Under the pieces are notes generated by a model. It was not told where the DNA came from. It saw nothing but the letters and a program-made list of their open reading frames with translations, and did not search any database. Positions 1-11,540 of a stretch of DNA of 64,000 bases are shown piece by piece. The position numbers were made by a program, and so were the translations under genes. The first letter of the stretch is position 1, and every line of letters starts with the position of its first letter. This DNA is from Plantago major. Lineage: Eukaryota > Streptophyta > Magnoliopsida > Lamiales > Plantaginaceae. The stretch is taken from assembly GCA_026545765.1 (NCBI GenBank), contig CM048844.1:68032035-68096034 (forward strand). Reading direction: 5' to 3'.

Positions 1-930
1 TGGAATGTAAGGGGGATTAATGATCTGCTAAGAGGGTTGGTTTAAGAAATTTTTTTTGTGAATGGAAGACTGATATTGTTTGCTTGCAGTAAACAAAAAT
101 TGGTTCCTGCTCCTTAGCTTTGGTAAGAAGTCTGTGGAGGGGCCAACATTTCAATTTCAGGGAGTTAAATGCTCCAGGGGCTTCAGGAGGCATCCTCATT
201 GTTTGGGATACTCGGGTTGTAAAGCTGGTGGATGTTTACGAGGGCACCTACTCTACTCTCTTTTTGCTCGGTGGAAGATGGTTTGTTGGTCTTTTACTGG
301 GGTTTATGGACCAAACGAAGATTTCAGTAGGAGGTTTTTGTGGGAGGAATTAACGGGAATTTTAGCTTGGTGGGATCTTCCTTCTTGCATTGTTGGAGAT
401 TTTAATGTGGTCAGATTTCCGAGCGAGAGATCATCTGGAGGAAGGCTGACTTCTGCAATGGAAGAGTTCTCTGACTTTATTCGGGTGACTCAATTGATGG
501 ACATTCCTTTGGTTGGAGGGAACTTTACGTGGTCTTCCAACAGGGAGGATCCTGTTTTGTCACGCTTAGACAGATTTCTGATCAGTGGAGATTGGGAGGC
601 TAAATATCCTGATATTATACAAAAGAGGCTTCAAAGAGCTTTCTCAGACCATTTCCCCATTCTGCTATCGTGAGATATAAAAGTTGGGGGTAAGAGACCT
701 TTTAGATTTGAGAATTTGTGGTTAAAGAAAGATGGTTTTGTTGATCGGGTTAGAAATTGGTGGGCTTCTTATTCTTTCCAAGGAACTCCTAGCTTTATCT
801 TTGAACAAAAACTCAAGGCTCTAAAGAGCGATCTGAAAAAGTGGAGTGAAGTTTTTGTTGGTGTATTAAAATGAAAAAGGAGCAAGCTAGAGTAAGTCTA
901 GAGGAGCTAGATAATTTGGAGGAATAAGTG
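1..930 (+). pseudogene. LINE ORF2 fragment: endonuclease domain
   Basis: The 5' part of a plant L1-type LINE ORF2. The opening bases read in the WNVRG-like start of the apurinic/apyrimidinic endonuclease. The domain continues through VYGPN (about 310), the GDFNVV core (about 400), NFTWSSN (about 525), SRLDRFL (about 563) and SDHFPILL (about 645). Those motifs place the catalytic aspartates and the SDH histidine. The frame shifts near 180-290 and stops at 671, so it is broken. Sequence up to about 930 still resembles the linker before the reverse transcriptase (RFENLW, then WSEVF). The reverse transcriptase itself is absent: the LINE resumes only at 5743, past that domain. The 5' end lies outside the window. 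Confidence 0.85.
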
Positions 931-967
931 TTGGTCCAGATAATGGAGTAAGTCTAGAGGAGCTAGA
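891..967 (+). repeat. 21-bp direct repeat at LINE/CACTA junction
   Basis: The 21-base string beginning AGTAAGTCTAGAGG occurs at 891-911 and again, identical, at 947-967. The first copy is within LINE sequence; the second sits at the edge of non-LINE DNA. It could be filler copied during break repair at the junction. It is far too long for a CACTA target duplication. Confidence 0.7.
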
Positions 968-1502
968 CCTGGGAATCTGGTAACTGCACTTTCTTTGCCG
1001 GGGCATCTGCAAAAAGCACATGACAAACACAAACAAATTGTATTAGTATAAATTAAGACATGAATTGGCATGCAATGGGAAAAGCAAGCATATAACAATT
1101 AAGATACATATAATCTACACTACACACATACTCTGATCCTCGTCACCAATGGTTAAGTCTACATATATGTCTTCGTGCAGGTCAATGTACTCATCACGGC
1201 GTCTCTGATTTCATTTGTTTCATCAACAACCTCTTCTTGGTACGAGTTGGTAGTTGATTTGTCCTTATGAACGCATTTAACTACGAGCGGGCTTGTATGT
1301 GTATCGCCGCCAACCATCCGCCTTATCGCGTTTTAGTTGGATATTCAATGAACATCACTGACGTGCGAGCCGCCAAGATAAAAGGTTCGACTTAGTACGG
1401 TACCTCCTCCTATGGTTAATCTCAACCATTTGATATTGCTCGTGCACCTCGTACCATTTTGACCGGATCATACCAATCGACATCAAATGTAATCGGTTCT
1501 TT

Positions 1503-4500
1503 TCAGAGGCACACGGCATATTCAAGCCTCACAATTCGTTTAAGTTTTCCATAGAAATCAAACAAATCATCACCTCCATTTTGATCATTTCTTTCACACA
1601 CCCCACAATTGCTATTAGACTTGGACATGTCAGAATCCATTGTGTGAAATCTAAGACCATTTACTATATACGATGGAAAAACGGATACTCGACTGAATGG
1701 CCCCTCTACTAAAGTCTCTAAGTAAGGACATGTGACTTGGTTTACAGGATCTCGGACATAGTCCCCGAACCAATCAGGAAATTCAATTGGCAACTTCTCT
1801 TCAAGCAGTTCTTCAAGTGTTTCATCTGCCATATTTGGATCCATCTTCAGACAACGCTTTTTGAAAACGCTGTGGACATGATTAGATAGTAGTTAGAAGT
1901 TCAAATTTATGTGTTATAATAAGTAAGCTGCTCACCTAGCAAAGATCTTCATAAATTTATCAACTTCAGCACAGTTCGAGAGGACATAATAGTGGGCTGC
2001 CTTCACCTCCTTATTTATCAGCCATTCTGTATTCCTTTCGCCCATAGGTCTACCTGAGATCCTAAATATTGAAAGTGTAACTTCATCATCCTCTTGAACT
2101 TCATACGTGTCTGCATTTCTGGCCGGCCTAGATGTCTTAGTGGGCACGTGGTCTCCAAAGTAATAGCTGCAGAAGATGGCAGCTTCCTGTCTCACGTATG
2201 CATTGGCCATTGACCCCTCAGGCTTACCTTTGTTGCTGACGTACTTCTTCAATTTTCCCAAATACCTGTAAGTTGTATATATATTTAGGTAAGATAATGT
2301 TCCTTCGGAAAAAAGAACATTTTAAGTAAATGGATGCCTTTATTACACACCTCTCGAATGGATACATCCATCGATACTGAACCGGTCCAGCAAGTCTCGC
2401 TTCATGTGGGAGGTGAACCGGCAAGTACTCCATAGAATCAAAGAAGCTCGGTGGAAAGATACGCTCGAGCTTGCATAGAATCAATGGTATGTTGCTTTCA
2501 AGATTTGCTAACACTTCATCCTCAAGCACCCTTGAGCATAAATTCTTGAAAAATAAGCTCAGATCGGCGAGAGCGCTCCATATAGGCTTAGGTAGTAGTT
2601 CTCGAAATGCAACAGGGAGAAGCCTCTCCATGAACACATGGCAATCGTGGCTCTTCATCCCATACATCTTTGTCTTCTTCAAATCCACACACCCTCCCAA
2701 GTTCGATGCATAACCGTTGGAACTTCAATCCCTCACCCAATCAAACAATTTTGTTCCTAGCTTCAATGTCAATTGTGTAGGCTGCCTTAGGCCACAGTCC
2801 CTTATCATTCCGCTTTGTCAACTCAGGCCTATTACAAAATGTATCCAACTCAGATTTAGATTTAACTGTATCCTTTGTTTTTCCTGAAATGTTGCAAATC
2901 GTGTTGAAGCAGTTTTCGAACACGTTCTTCTCAATGTGCATGAAATCCAAGTTGTGACGGATAAGAAGAGTGCTCCAATAAGGCAAGTCCCAGAAGATGC
3001 TTCTCTTCTTCCATCCACAATTTTTGCTAATTTTATCGTTATGCTTCTCCGACCCAAGTTCAGTTACTTTCATAAGACCCAGCCTTTCTATCTCTGCAAG
3101 TATCTGTGCACCAGTAAGTTTTGTCGGGGGCCCTTTCATTTCTACTCGACCCTTCAAGAATTGAGTCTTGTTCTTCCTGAACGGATGATCTTTTGGTAGA
3201 AACCTACGATGATCAAACCAACATTCCTTTCCGCTCTCCTTCAGTCTAAATGCACTACTGTCGTCCAAACAATGTGGACAAGCATTAAAGCCCGCGGTTT
3301 TTCTTCCAGATAGCATGGAGTAAGTTGGAAAATCACTCACGGTCTGCTCTCAAGTTGAAGTTCTTCTTCGTTGACACATCATATGCTGGGATACCTTTTT
3401 CCCACAACTCGATCAGCTCCTTGATTAGGGGTTGCAAGAACACATCCACCTTACATCTCCGGATCATATGGACCGCACCAAAGCGCCAAGAACATGAACG
3501 GTTCCTTCATGCACTCACCGGGCAGGTTATGCAGTGTCGATAATCGCCAACAAGAGTACTTTCGGTCACTTCCAAAGGGGTTAAAACCATCCGTACAAAG
3601 GCCCAATCGTACATTTCTAGGCTCCGTTGCAAACTCCGGATAGCTATCGTCGAAGTGTTTCCATACAGGTGAGTCTGATGGATGCTCCATTCTACCCTCT
3701 ACCGGGATTACTCTCTCCTTGTGCCACCGCATTTTATCAGCACAAGCACTTGAAGCGTACAACCTCTTCAAACGAGGTGCTAGAGGGAAATACCACATTT
3801 TTTTTGTGGGAGATTTTTCTTCTGACGTTTCTTTGAGGCGCCCTCCTTGTAACGCTTGTACCGGTCCTTACCACAGAACTTGCACTTCAGTATATCTTTA
3901 TCCTCCTCCCAATAAATCATGCACATAACCTCACAACAATCTATGGTTTCCATGGGCAACCCCATCCCTCGCATCTTTTTCTTCGCCTTGTAAAAGTTGG
4001 TGGGAACTAGGTTTGGTTCTGGACAAAGCTCCGACATTACTTGTACCCATTCATTGAAGCTCGATTCAGAGTGCTGGCCATTAGCCTTACAACTCATTAG
4101 CCGAGCCAACAATGACAATTCGGTGTGCTTACACCCCGGATAAACCGGCTTCTTTGCGGATTCCATCAAGTCGAAGAAGACCTGATCCTCAGGATTTGGA
4201 GGCTCCTCCGCATCCCCCTCGGTTACTGGCTCCCTGGTGTCCATGAATTATGGACCCGCAATATCATATACCATTTGCTCAACCCGTTCATGATCATTAT
4301 TAGCATCAGATGTAGAAGTATTTTGAGTACTTCCCATCACAGTTTCCTGATTTCTTTTACGCTTCCCCAAATTCTCATAATCCATGAACGGCTTGTATGT
4401 CTCACCATGAGAAGTCCATACCTCATACTCAGCTACAAACCCCTTACGTTTCAAGTGTTCCACTACCGTTTCTGGAGGTAAAAATTGCTTATTTCTACAT

Positions 4501-4766
4501 TTATACTGGGTGCAAGGGCACTTCATCATCCCCCACTCAAACAATTAGTACGGTGCAAATGTAACGAAGGCATCAACCCCTTCCACAAAACTAGGTAAAA
4601 CTTTGCCATTAACTATCCTTTGGTACATCCATGAACGATCGGTGTTCATTGGATGATTATATAACCTGACACGTTTGAATTGATTAGATCCTATTTTTTC
4701 AACTCGATTCCCATTTCCCCATTTCTTGCATGTTATAAAGTTTTTGTCTCTTACCAAAATTCCCAT
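1503..4766 (-). pseudogene. CACTA transposase (TNP2-like), broken
   Basis: Domain order follows TNP2 transposases. Transposase-associated domain: 4766-4250, with DRSWMY, GVDAFVTFA and a CPC..C.N zinc motif, cut by a TAA at about 4545. Transposase_21: about 4244-2741, with LGLCTDGFNPFG, the C..C segment ACPHCLDDS and the LDFMHIEKNV block. DUF4218: 2700-2224, with KSHDCHVFMERLLP and YPFERC. A C-terminal DUF4216-like region lies at 2261-1503, with DLFDFYGKLKRIVRLEY near the end. Frameshifts and stops separate these pieces, and some gaps (for example 1850-1930) may be introns. The D in LCTDGF and the E in HIEKNV are retained, but no continuous protein can be made. Confidence 0.88.
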
Positions 4767-5472
4767 TACAAATAAAGCATTCCAACCCTTTAATACGAAT
4801 TTATAAATTATAAATTACATGCATTTTACGAATGTAATCACCAAATTATATCAACACACTTCATTAATTAAATTCTCATAATTTATAATCTAGTACATGT
4901 ATAAATTTATCAAATGAAACAATTGCACATCTTAATTATCATACTTAACATACTTAAATCAAAACTACGACATACTTAACATTATACTAATTAACAATTC
5001 AAACAATTGCACATCTCAAAGTTAATTAACTAGCTAGTAAACATACAATTGATTAAATTAGTCTAAATTAACTAAATTTTCCAAATATGTCAAAAAGTTA
5101 GGGTTTCAAAACGAGGTACTAAATCTTCATAATTTTACTAAATATACACCAATATCAAATTAATTAAAAGCCCTACATACTTACAAACATCCTAACATTA
5201 TACTAAAAATTCAAATTCACAATCAATATATATCAATTGCACATCTCAAAGGTTTACCTTCGAATCCGGAGAAATGAGCGGATGAAATTTGAGATTGACG
5301 GCAGAATTGACCTCCTTGATTCACGAGCTTCGAATGTACACGAAGAATGGCCGAAATGGTTGAGATTTGGACGGGATTTGCTTTGGCCGAAATGGGGAGA
5401 AGAAAGGAAGAAGAATGAGGAAGAAGAAAAATGGGGAGGGAAGCATTCTGCTTCCCGTAAAAACCTGAAAGT

Positions 5473-5742
5473 CTAGCGACGGATAGTCCTATCCGTCGCT
5501 AGATTTTCATTTTTCGATTTTTTTTTTAATTTCTTTTTTCATTTTTTAATTTCTTTTCCAATTTTGGTCAACGAATCTAGCGACGGATAAATTATCCGTC
5601 GCTAGATTTAACGACGGATAAGACTATCCGTCGTTAGAACTAGCGACGGATTTTATCCGTCGCTAGAGCTAGCGATTCGTCGCTAGCTAGCGACGGATAG
5701 GAACAGGTTTTCTTGTAGTGTAAACCCGGATTTTTTTGTAGT
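5473..5742. repeat. CACTA subterminal repeat array and terminus
   Basis: About ten copies of CTAGCGACGGATA, or its reverse complement TATCCGTCGCTAG, are packed into 230 bp. Most are arranged as head-to-head pairs a few bases apart (5473/5492, 5577/5591, 5609/5625, 5641/5654, and a cluster at 5668-5700). In CACTA elements such subterminal motifs are the binding sites of the accessory DNA-binding protein (TNPA in En/Spm). That role is inferred here from position and family. The array ends in TTTTCTTGTAGTG (to 5720), followed by a near-duplicate terminus ending at 5742. Confidence 0.85.
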
Positions 5743-6862
5743 GGTTGACTTTATTCAATAAGGCCCTTCTTGGCAAATGGCTATGGAGGTTTGGCAAGGA
5801 AAGAGGTAGTTTTTGGCGCACGATAATTGTAGAGAAATATGGAGAATCCGAGGGAGGCTGGTGCTCTAATGAGTGCCATGGTACTTATGGGGATAGCTTA
5901 TGGAAATTTATTAGAAAGGGATGGCAAGATGTCCATGGAAGAATTAGATTGGAGGCAGGGGATGGGTTGAACGTTAGATTCGGTATGATCACGTGTGGGG
6001 ACCAACCGTTGAAATTTTCTTTTCCAGCACTCTTTAATGTCTCAAACTGCCAGGAAGCCAAGGTTAAGATGTTGATGGAACTAAATAATGGCTGCATCTT
6101 TTGGAATATATCATTTCGGAGGAATTTATTTGATTGGGAAGTTGAGCTATATGATGAATTGTTGTCATATTTATATGGGGCGCGAGTCAGACCCGGGGAG
6201 CTACATAGAAGCAGATGGACATTAGAAAATGATGGATTGTTCTCAGTAAAGAGTTACTTTAACTCTTTGGGACCAGCCACAGATATAAACTTCCCTTGGA
6301 AAATTATTTGGAAAAGTAAACTGCTCCCTCGTGTGGCATTCTTGTTATGGACTGTGGCGCTGGGAAAGGTGTTAACCACTGATAATTTGAGGCGACGTGG
6401 TATGTATATTCTGGAGTGGTGTTTCATGTGTAAGGAAAACGGTGAATCCATTGAACACCTGTCCATTCATTGCAAATTGGCTAGGATCCTGTGGGATTAT
6501 ATATTGGGAATTTGTAACTTGTGTTGGTCGATGCCAAGCAAGGTGATAGATCTCCTAAGGGCTTGGTGAAGGATTTTGAAGGATAAAGATAAGAATATTT
6601 TGTGGAATCTCATTCCAGGCTGTGTTATTTGGTGCATTTGGATTGAGAGAAACAACAACAGATGTTTCAAAGATATTTCTAACTCGAATAGGAATTTTCT
6701 CAACAGTTTTTTGGGTTGTTACTTTGCAGCTTTAATGGAGCTGCAAGTAACCATTTGTCTGATTGTAGTATAGCTTAGTGTCCTCTAAGTTGTTGTAATA
6801 CACATCCCGTGTATTTATCTCTCTAATAAAATTTCTTATTACCTTAAAAAAAAAAAAAAAAA
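5743..6862 (+). pseudogene. LINE ORF2 3' part with zf-RVT and poly(A) tail
   Basis: This is the downstream part of a plant LINE, probably the same copy as the endonuclease fragment at 1-930. The frame from 5743 reads LTLFNKALLGKWLWRF, the segment that follows the reverse transcriptase in plant L1s. It continues to the zinc-binding zf-RVT domain at about 6240-6480 (FSVKSYF, PWKIIWKSKLLPRVAFLLW, CFMCKENGESIEHLSIHC). A stop at 6567 is followed in another frame by a WCIWIERNNNRCF block. An untranslated tail then ends in a 17-A run at 6846-6862, which marks the true 3' end. The element abuts a minus-strand DUF4283 frame, into which it appears to have inserted. Confidence 0.85.
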
Positions 6863-6865
6863 CAA

Positions 6866-7430
6866 CGGGAAGCTGCCATTTAGTCCATGGACCTCCATAA
6901 AGAACACGAAGCATATCAGATTCTGATTCAAACCTGAACACACAGATACCCCTATCAATAAGGCTAATCGATGGCTTAACCTTCCAATACATAGCTGCGC
7001 GATGTTCCAGAGCCTTATAGATTGGCTTCTGTCCAATAACCGTTCCAACAAGTGAGAATTTCCAGTAATTCACACCCTCAGCAACCTCCTTCTCCTCAAA
7101 CTCCAATACTACTGGATCCGTCGGCGGACTGTAGATCAACACCTGAGAATTCTCCGGACGTCGATTTCCCGCAAACAAAGCATTGAACTGCTTGCGAGGT
7201 AGCTGCCGGCGACCCAGGTCCTCTCTAACGTATCGATAACACTGAATAGGAGGATCGATCAGTTGATTTTGATTCTGCTCCAGACGATGCTCCAAATCTT
7301 CGTTGGCATCCGCAAAATTCTCTGACTCGTCAATCGATTCAGATTCGTCCAGAAAAACACCTAATTCATCATCCATCTGCTGTTGAATGCGTGCGGAATT
7401 TCCACCAGCTCCAGTTCCCTTCTTCGCCAT
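6866..7430 (-). pseudogene. DUF4283 protein, LINE ORF1-like, truncated by LINE insertion
   Basis: Reading leftward from ATG at 7430, about 188 codons are open. An acidic N-terminus (MDDELGVFLDESESIDESE) is followed by a DUF4283 domain: LVGTVIGQKPIYKALEHR, AAMYWK, RGICVFRFESESDMLRVLYGGPW. DUF4283 is the RNA-binding-like domain at the start of many plant LINE ORF1 proteins, usually followed by a CCHC knuckle. Here the frame runs straight into the poly(A) tail of the plus-strand LINE, after LPVVF, so the rest is missing. It is either the ORF1 of a second LINE or a domesticated relative. The 5' flank (7431-7560) looks untranslated. Confidence 0.75.
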
Positions 7431-8880
7431 GGAAAGAGACGAAGAAAAAGCTTGAATTCAACCAGACGGCGGTTACACATAGTAGAGGTGTAATCGCACC
7501 TAGTCAGAAGAGAAGCGCATTCAGGAAAAATGAATATTCTCAGGAGACGTTTAGTAGGATGTATTAGGCTGGATTAAGCCATATAATGATACCTAATATG
7601 GTCTAATTCGTGTTTAGTATCCCATATTAGAATTCGGGCCAATCCATGTTTATATGCCAGGCCCACATATAAACGCCTACTGTATATCTGGCTTTTGAGA
7701 CCCGTATTACTCAATACGCCTCTTTATTCGGTCTCTCTTTCCTCATCTCTTCGATCTGGCGTGATTTTTCCCCTCAAGTTTGGCGCGATTTGATGATCTT
7801 CTATCCATCTCAAGCATAATTCATGGGATTTGTGTCTATAAATCTCCAGTTCAATATACAGGCCAAAGCCTAGCTCCTGCCGTCAAAGAACCTCTCAGTT
7901 CACGAAGTAATTCGAACAGGTAAATTGTTAAATATTCTGGATGCCCAATGAAATTCTTCATCAAAAGTTATTCGATTTCTCCTACATTTGCTTGTCTTTT
8001 CTCTGAATTCAAGGTTTTCTCATTCTTTAGCATGAAAAAAGACCTAAACTAGAAAGTCAAGGTGTGAAGGCTCCAGTAGTAGTTCACAGGGGGAGAGATT
8101 CAGTGAGTTTGGCTCCTTATCTTTATGTCCTTTTACTCTCGTTTTTTGGTTTGGAGAAGAACCTTTAATTTTGTACTGTGTTAGTTTTTGTGTTATGTTA
8201 TGTCATTTGATTCACCTCTGCTTATGCTTAAATTATCTCTTGTAGTGTGGGTAACCTGGACACTCTTAGATACTTGCAGTGTATAAGTATTTTTGTATGT
8301 GAAGAAAATGATTAGGCACAATGTGTGTATGTTGAATGAATTGATTAATAATTTCCCATTGGTTTTCTAGTTTCAGCTTCTTATCTCTTGAAGTATGGAT
8401 TGTAAGTTAGTGGGTTTCAATCAGGATTTAACTTAGTGTGCCTCTATCATACTTGGTTGTTTCTCAATTTAAATTATGGTGTTAATGTGATTTACAGTAG
8501 CATCTTGTTGCATTTGTCCCTGTTTCCTTTGAATATATTAAAGACATGATAGAGGTCTAATCGTCTAAGTCCATCACTTTAATTAAGTACTTTCAGGGCA
8601 TTTGTCCCTGTGTCTACATATCCATTTTTGTTAGTCCCCTACTGTTTACCTGAGGATATATAATCACTTTCAGCGCAATCGTTAGAATGTATTTTCACAA
8701 AGCTCTAGGATCAGGATCATTTTCAAAAATAAAAATTAGTTGAGTTGTATTAGCAATATGGTTTACTAAACATAGATTAGATTTGTAATATGAATCCTAA
8801 TGTCTACTAAACATGTTTCAATATGGGTTTAAATAATACTAATATGGGGTTATATATCTACCCATTAAGATTGATATCAT
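7431..8880. other. AT-rich intergenic DNA, no gene recognised
   Basis: I find no coding exon, RNA gene or complete repeat here. 7660-7960 is less AT-rich and could be an old untranslated leader: a CT-rich stretch at 7735-7780, then AACAGGTAAATT at about 7915, a possible donor site. No reading frame supports this. 8500-8640 contains two copies of CATTTGTCCCTGT. Confidence 0.5.
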
Positions 8881-8893
8881 GGGATGGGATGGT

Positions 8894-9410
8894 ATCTAGA
8901 TAACTTATCTAAAGGCCGATCTATACTGTTAATAAAATTATTCATGTTATTAATCAAAACGATCTATATTATTAAGAAAATCATCCATGTTATTAATCGA
9001 AACGTCTATGTTGTTAATAAAATAAGTGTTCTTGTAATATGAAAAAAAACATCAATATTGAGAACATAGGTGTTTTAGGTGTTTTGATTAATAACATCAA
9101 TAGTTTTCTTGACAATATAGGTCTGTCTCTAGATAAATTATCTAGAGACTGTCTCTTAGAAGACTTACTCATTCTTTCGAGCGAAAGAAAAAAAATAGAA
9201 CATAAATATTTTGATTAATAATATTGATGATTTTCTTAACAATATAGGTTTGTCTCTAGATAAATTACCTAGAGACCGTCTCAACTAACACAAAGTCTCA
9301 TGAGAGACGGCATGTAGATAACTTATCTAAAAGACGGTATATGTTATCAATAAAATCATCCATGTTATTAATCAAAACGTTGTTAACGAAATGAGTGAGT
9401 CTTACGAGAG
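8894..9410. repeat. Cluster of inverted-repeat MITE-like fragments
   Basis: The signature is AGATAA(A/C)TTATCTA followed by an arm containing GTTATTAATCAAAAC or its reverse. It occurs as an inverted pair at 8894-8960 / 9080-9150, which can form a stem of about 260 bp. Two further partial copies lie at 9209-9290 and 9307-9381. Related pieces are at about 11255-11320 and 22060-22230. The size, AT-richness and stem-loop structure fit a MITE family, but neither clean ends nor a target duplication could be fixed. Confidence 0.6.
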
Positions 9411-10921
9411 ACCACCCTTGAAGAAAGACTTAAGAGACTAAATATTAGTAATTATACAATTATCCCAAACCAAAAGTTAACTACTAAAACCACTCCAACC
9501 CAACCAAGGGCCAGAAAGTGGGTCTTTAAATGGGTTGAACCGGGTTATATAAATACCAAAAAGTAACCATCAACAAACACAAATAAACATAAATCAATGA
9601 AAACATAAACGGTTTTCAAAACCTTCCAGAAACCCTCACCGGAAAACTTCCTTCCTCCCATAAAACCGCCTTCCTCAGCTCAAATCCGCCGGAGAAAAAG
9701 TTAGATCTCGACGTGGCTTCTATGGATTTGATGGAGATCGATTGAATAGAGCTCGAAATCTCCCAAACAAGCATAAAAAAGGTATGCAAACCCTCCCCGT
9801 TTTATTTCGCAATTGTAGATCGGAGAAACTCATCGGAGATCGGCATCACAAAGGTAACCAACTAGATCTCGACATGATTTATGTGAAATCGGTGTCTTAT
9901 TTCGCAATTGTAGTTGAAATTTCGAATCAGATCTGAAAATCGCGTAATTTTTGTTTCAAGTGTTCCAGCTAATCTGCGTTATATTTTGGCTTATTTCTGT
10001 AATGTTCTTGTTTATATGAAGGATGTTCAACTAAACAGAGTACATAAAAATATGCTCGAAAATTGGTGTTTCTCCTACGATTTGGTTGTTTATCCATCGA
10101 TCTACTTAAATTATGTTCGTATGTAAGTTTCAACAATGTTTTCATTCAAATGTTAGTTGATGAATGAATTTTTTCACAATAGAAGTTGAAATTTGAAAAC
10201 AGATATGAAAAAAGCGCGTAGAAAACTGTTCAAATGTTCTAACTAATTTGTACAATGTTGTGGCTTATGTATGTAATGTTATCTGTGATATGGAGCATGT
10301 AATACTATAATCGCTAATAATATGTGCTATGTGTTGTTACAATGTTCTACATTATTTGTGTAATGTTCTTAACGTATTTCTGTAATGTTTTCGTAAATGG
10401 GCAGTGCTACATCAATGTGTTATGTGTTGTCTACAATGTTCTACGTTATTTGTGCAATATTCTACATTAGGTGTGTGATGTTTTATATGTATCTTTGTAA
10501 TGTTTTCGTAAATGTTTAGTGTACGTTGTTACATCAATGTTCTATTTGTTTTTTACAATGTTGTACGTTATATGTGTAATGTTCTTGACGTATCTCTGTA
10601 ATGTTTTCGTAAATATGCAGTTTATTGTGTTACATCAATGTTTTATGTGATGTCTACAATGTTCTACGTTATTAGTGTAATGTTCTTCCTGTATTTCTAT
10701 GATGTTCTTGACTGATCTCTGTAATGTTTTCGAAAACATGCAGAGTACAGTGTAAATGTTCTACGTTATTTGTGTAATGTGCTATATATTCAATGTTCCT
10801 CACTCATATATGTAATGTTCAACTTGCAATATCTCAGGTGTTATGTCTTATTTTCGTAATGTTATTATTTATATTACTAATGTTTTAAACTATATGACTA
10901 ATGTTCTGTTCAATGTTTCAG
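9411..10921 (+). other. Possible 5' region of a degenerate FAR1/FRS-like gene
   Basis: The DNA between the MITE cluster and the FAR1-like exon has no long reading frame. A TATA-like TTATATAAATAC at about 9546 is followed by A-rich, leader-like sequence, a pyrimidine-rich stretch (9640-9700) and possible donor sites (AAAAAGGTATGC at about 9775, CAAAGGTAACC at about 9850). This arrangement resembles the 5' untranslated exons of a FAR1-related gene, but no FAR1 DNA-binding or MULE domain is present. The gene is therefore truncated or this is coincidence. Most of 10140-10900 is tandem repeat. Confidence 0.3.
10320..10800 (+). repeat. Diverged tandem repeat rich in AATGTTCT
   Basis: About four diverged copies of a unit of roughly 115-135 bp run through this stretch. 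Each contains ACAATGTTCTACGTTATTTG, then GTAATGTTCTTGACGTAT, then CTGTAATGTTTTCGTAAAT, and some end in ATGCAG. The short core (T)AATGTTCT continues on both sides, including downstream of the FAR1-like exon (11180-11255). Function is unknown; it lies where an intron of the FAR1-like gene would be. Confidence 0.75.
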
Positions 10922-11122
10922 GTGATAAATGATTCCTCAATCCCGTCAATGCCGACTGCAAGTACAACAAGTAAAACAACAAAAAGCACTGAAACTGTCC
11001 TTGACCCTGACTACGCAAAAACGAAAGGCCGAAAAAAACAAAGAGTTGGTAACAAATTCGAGCAGGAAAAGCTAATCACTACTGAATTTGGAGACAAATC
11101 TCCAAATGAGAATCTGCTGTGA
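10922..11122 (+). pseudogene. Terminal exon of a FAR1/FRS-like protein
   Basis: After an acceptor-like TTTCAG (ends 10921) an open frame of 66 codons runs to TGA at 11120-11122. It reads through a Ser/Thr-rich linker into LDPDYAKTKGRKKQRVGN. The (D/E)P..AKTKGRKK pattern is the usual C-terminal tail of plant FAR1-RELATED SEQUENCE proteins, transcription factors derived from MULE transposases. Nothing of the FAR1 zinc-binding, MULE or SWIM domains is found upstream in the window, so I treat it as a remnant exon. It could instead be the last exon of a gene whose body has been replaced by repeats. Confidence 0.55.
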
Positions 11123-11328
11123 TGAATATGTTGTACTTGAAATTGAATGTTATTCAATGTTATTTGGATAATTAATATGTCATGATGTAATTGAATGAGA
11201 TATAAATGTTCTGTCTTATATAGTTAATGTTCTTGCTTATATATGTAATGTTGAGAATATAGATTTTTTGATTAATAATCGATGATAATTTTATTTTATT
11301 ATTATTAACAATATAGTCGGTCGACTTA

Positions 11329-11442
11329 GGCTCTGTTCTTTTCAACTGAAAACTCATTCGATTCAGTTCCATTCGATTCGATTCGATTCGATTCGTCTTG
11401 ATTCGATTCGATTTAGTTCATTAAATTCATATTATTATTATT

Positions 11443-11540
<98 letters not shown>

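Larger units (their letters stand above)
970..5742 (-). mobile_element. CACTA (En/Spm, TNP2-type) DNA transposon, one end missing
   Basis: A CACTA-superfamily transposon lies in minus orientation inside the LINE. The transposase side (high coordinates) ends in the classic terminus: on the + strand TTTTCTTGTAGTG ends at 5720. A second terminus-like TTTTTTGTAGTG ends at 5742, directly before LINE coding sequence resumes. Subterminal DNA (5473-5700) is an array of short motifs in both orientations. No matching CACTACAAGAAAA terminus is visible on the low-coordinate side, so that end seems deleted together with the LINE reverse transcriptase. The left limit given is approximate, and the target duplication cannot be defined. 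Confidence 0.8.

Noticed and set aside
1119..1135. CACTACACACATAC as the missing left end of the CACTA element
   Set aside because: It matches the right terminus only over CACTACA and lacks the subterminal motif array.
9742..10126. Coding exons in short frames at 9742-10126
   Set aside because: No recognisable domain; the sequence is AT-rich with leader- and intron-like composition.
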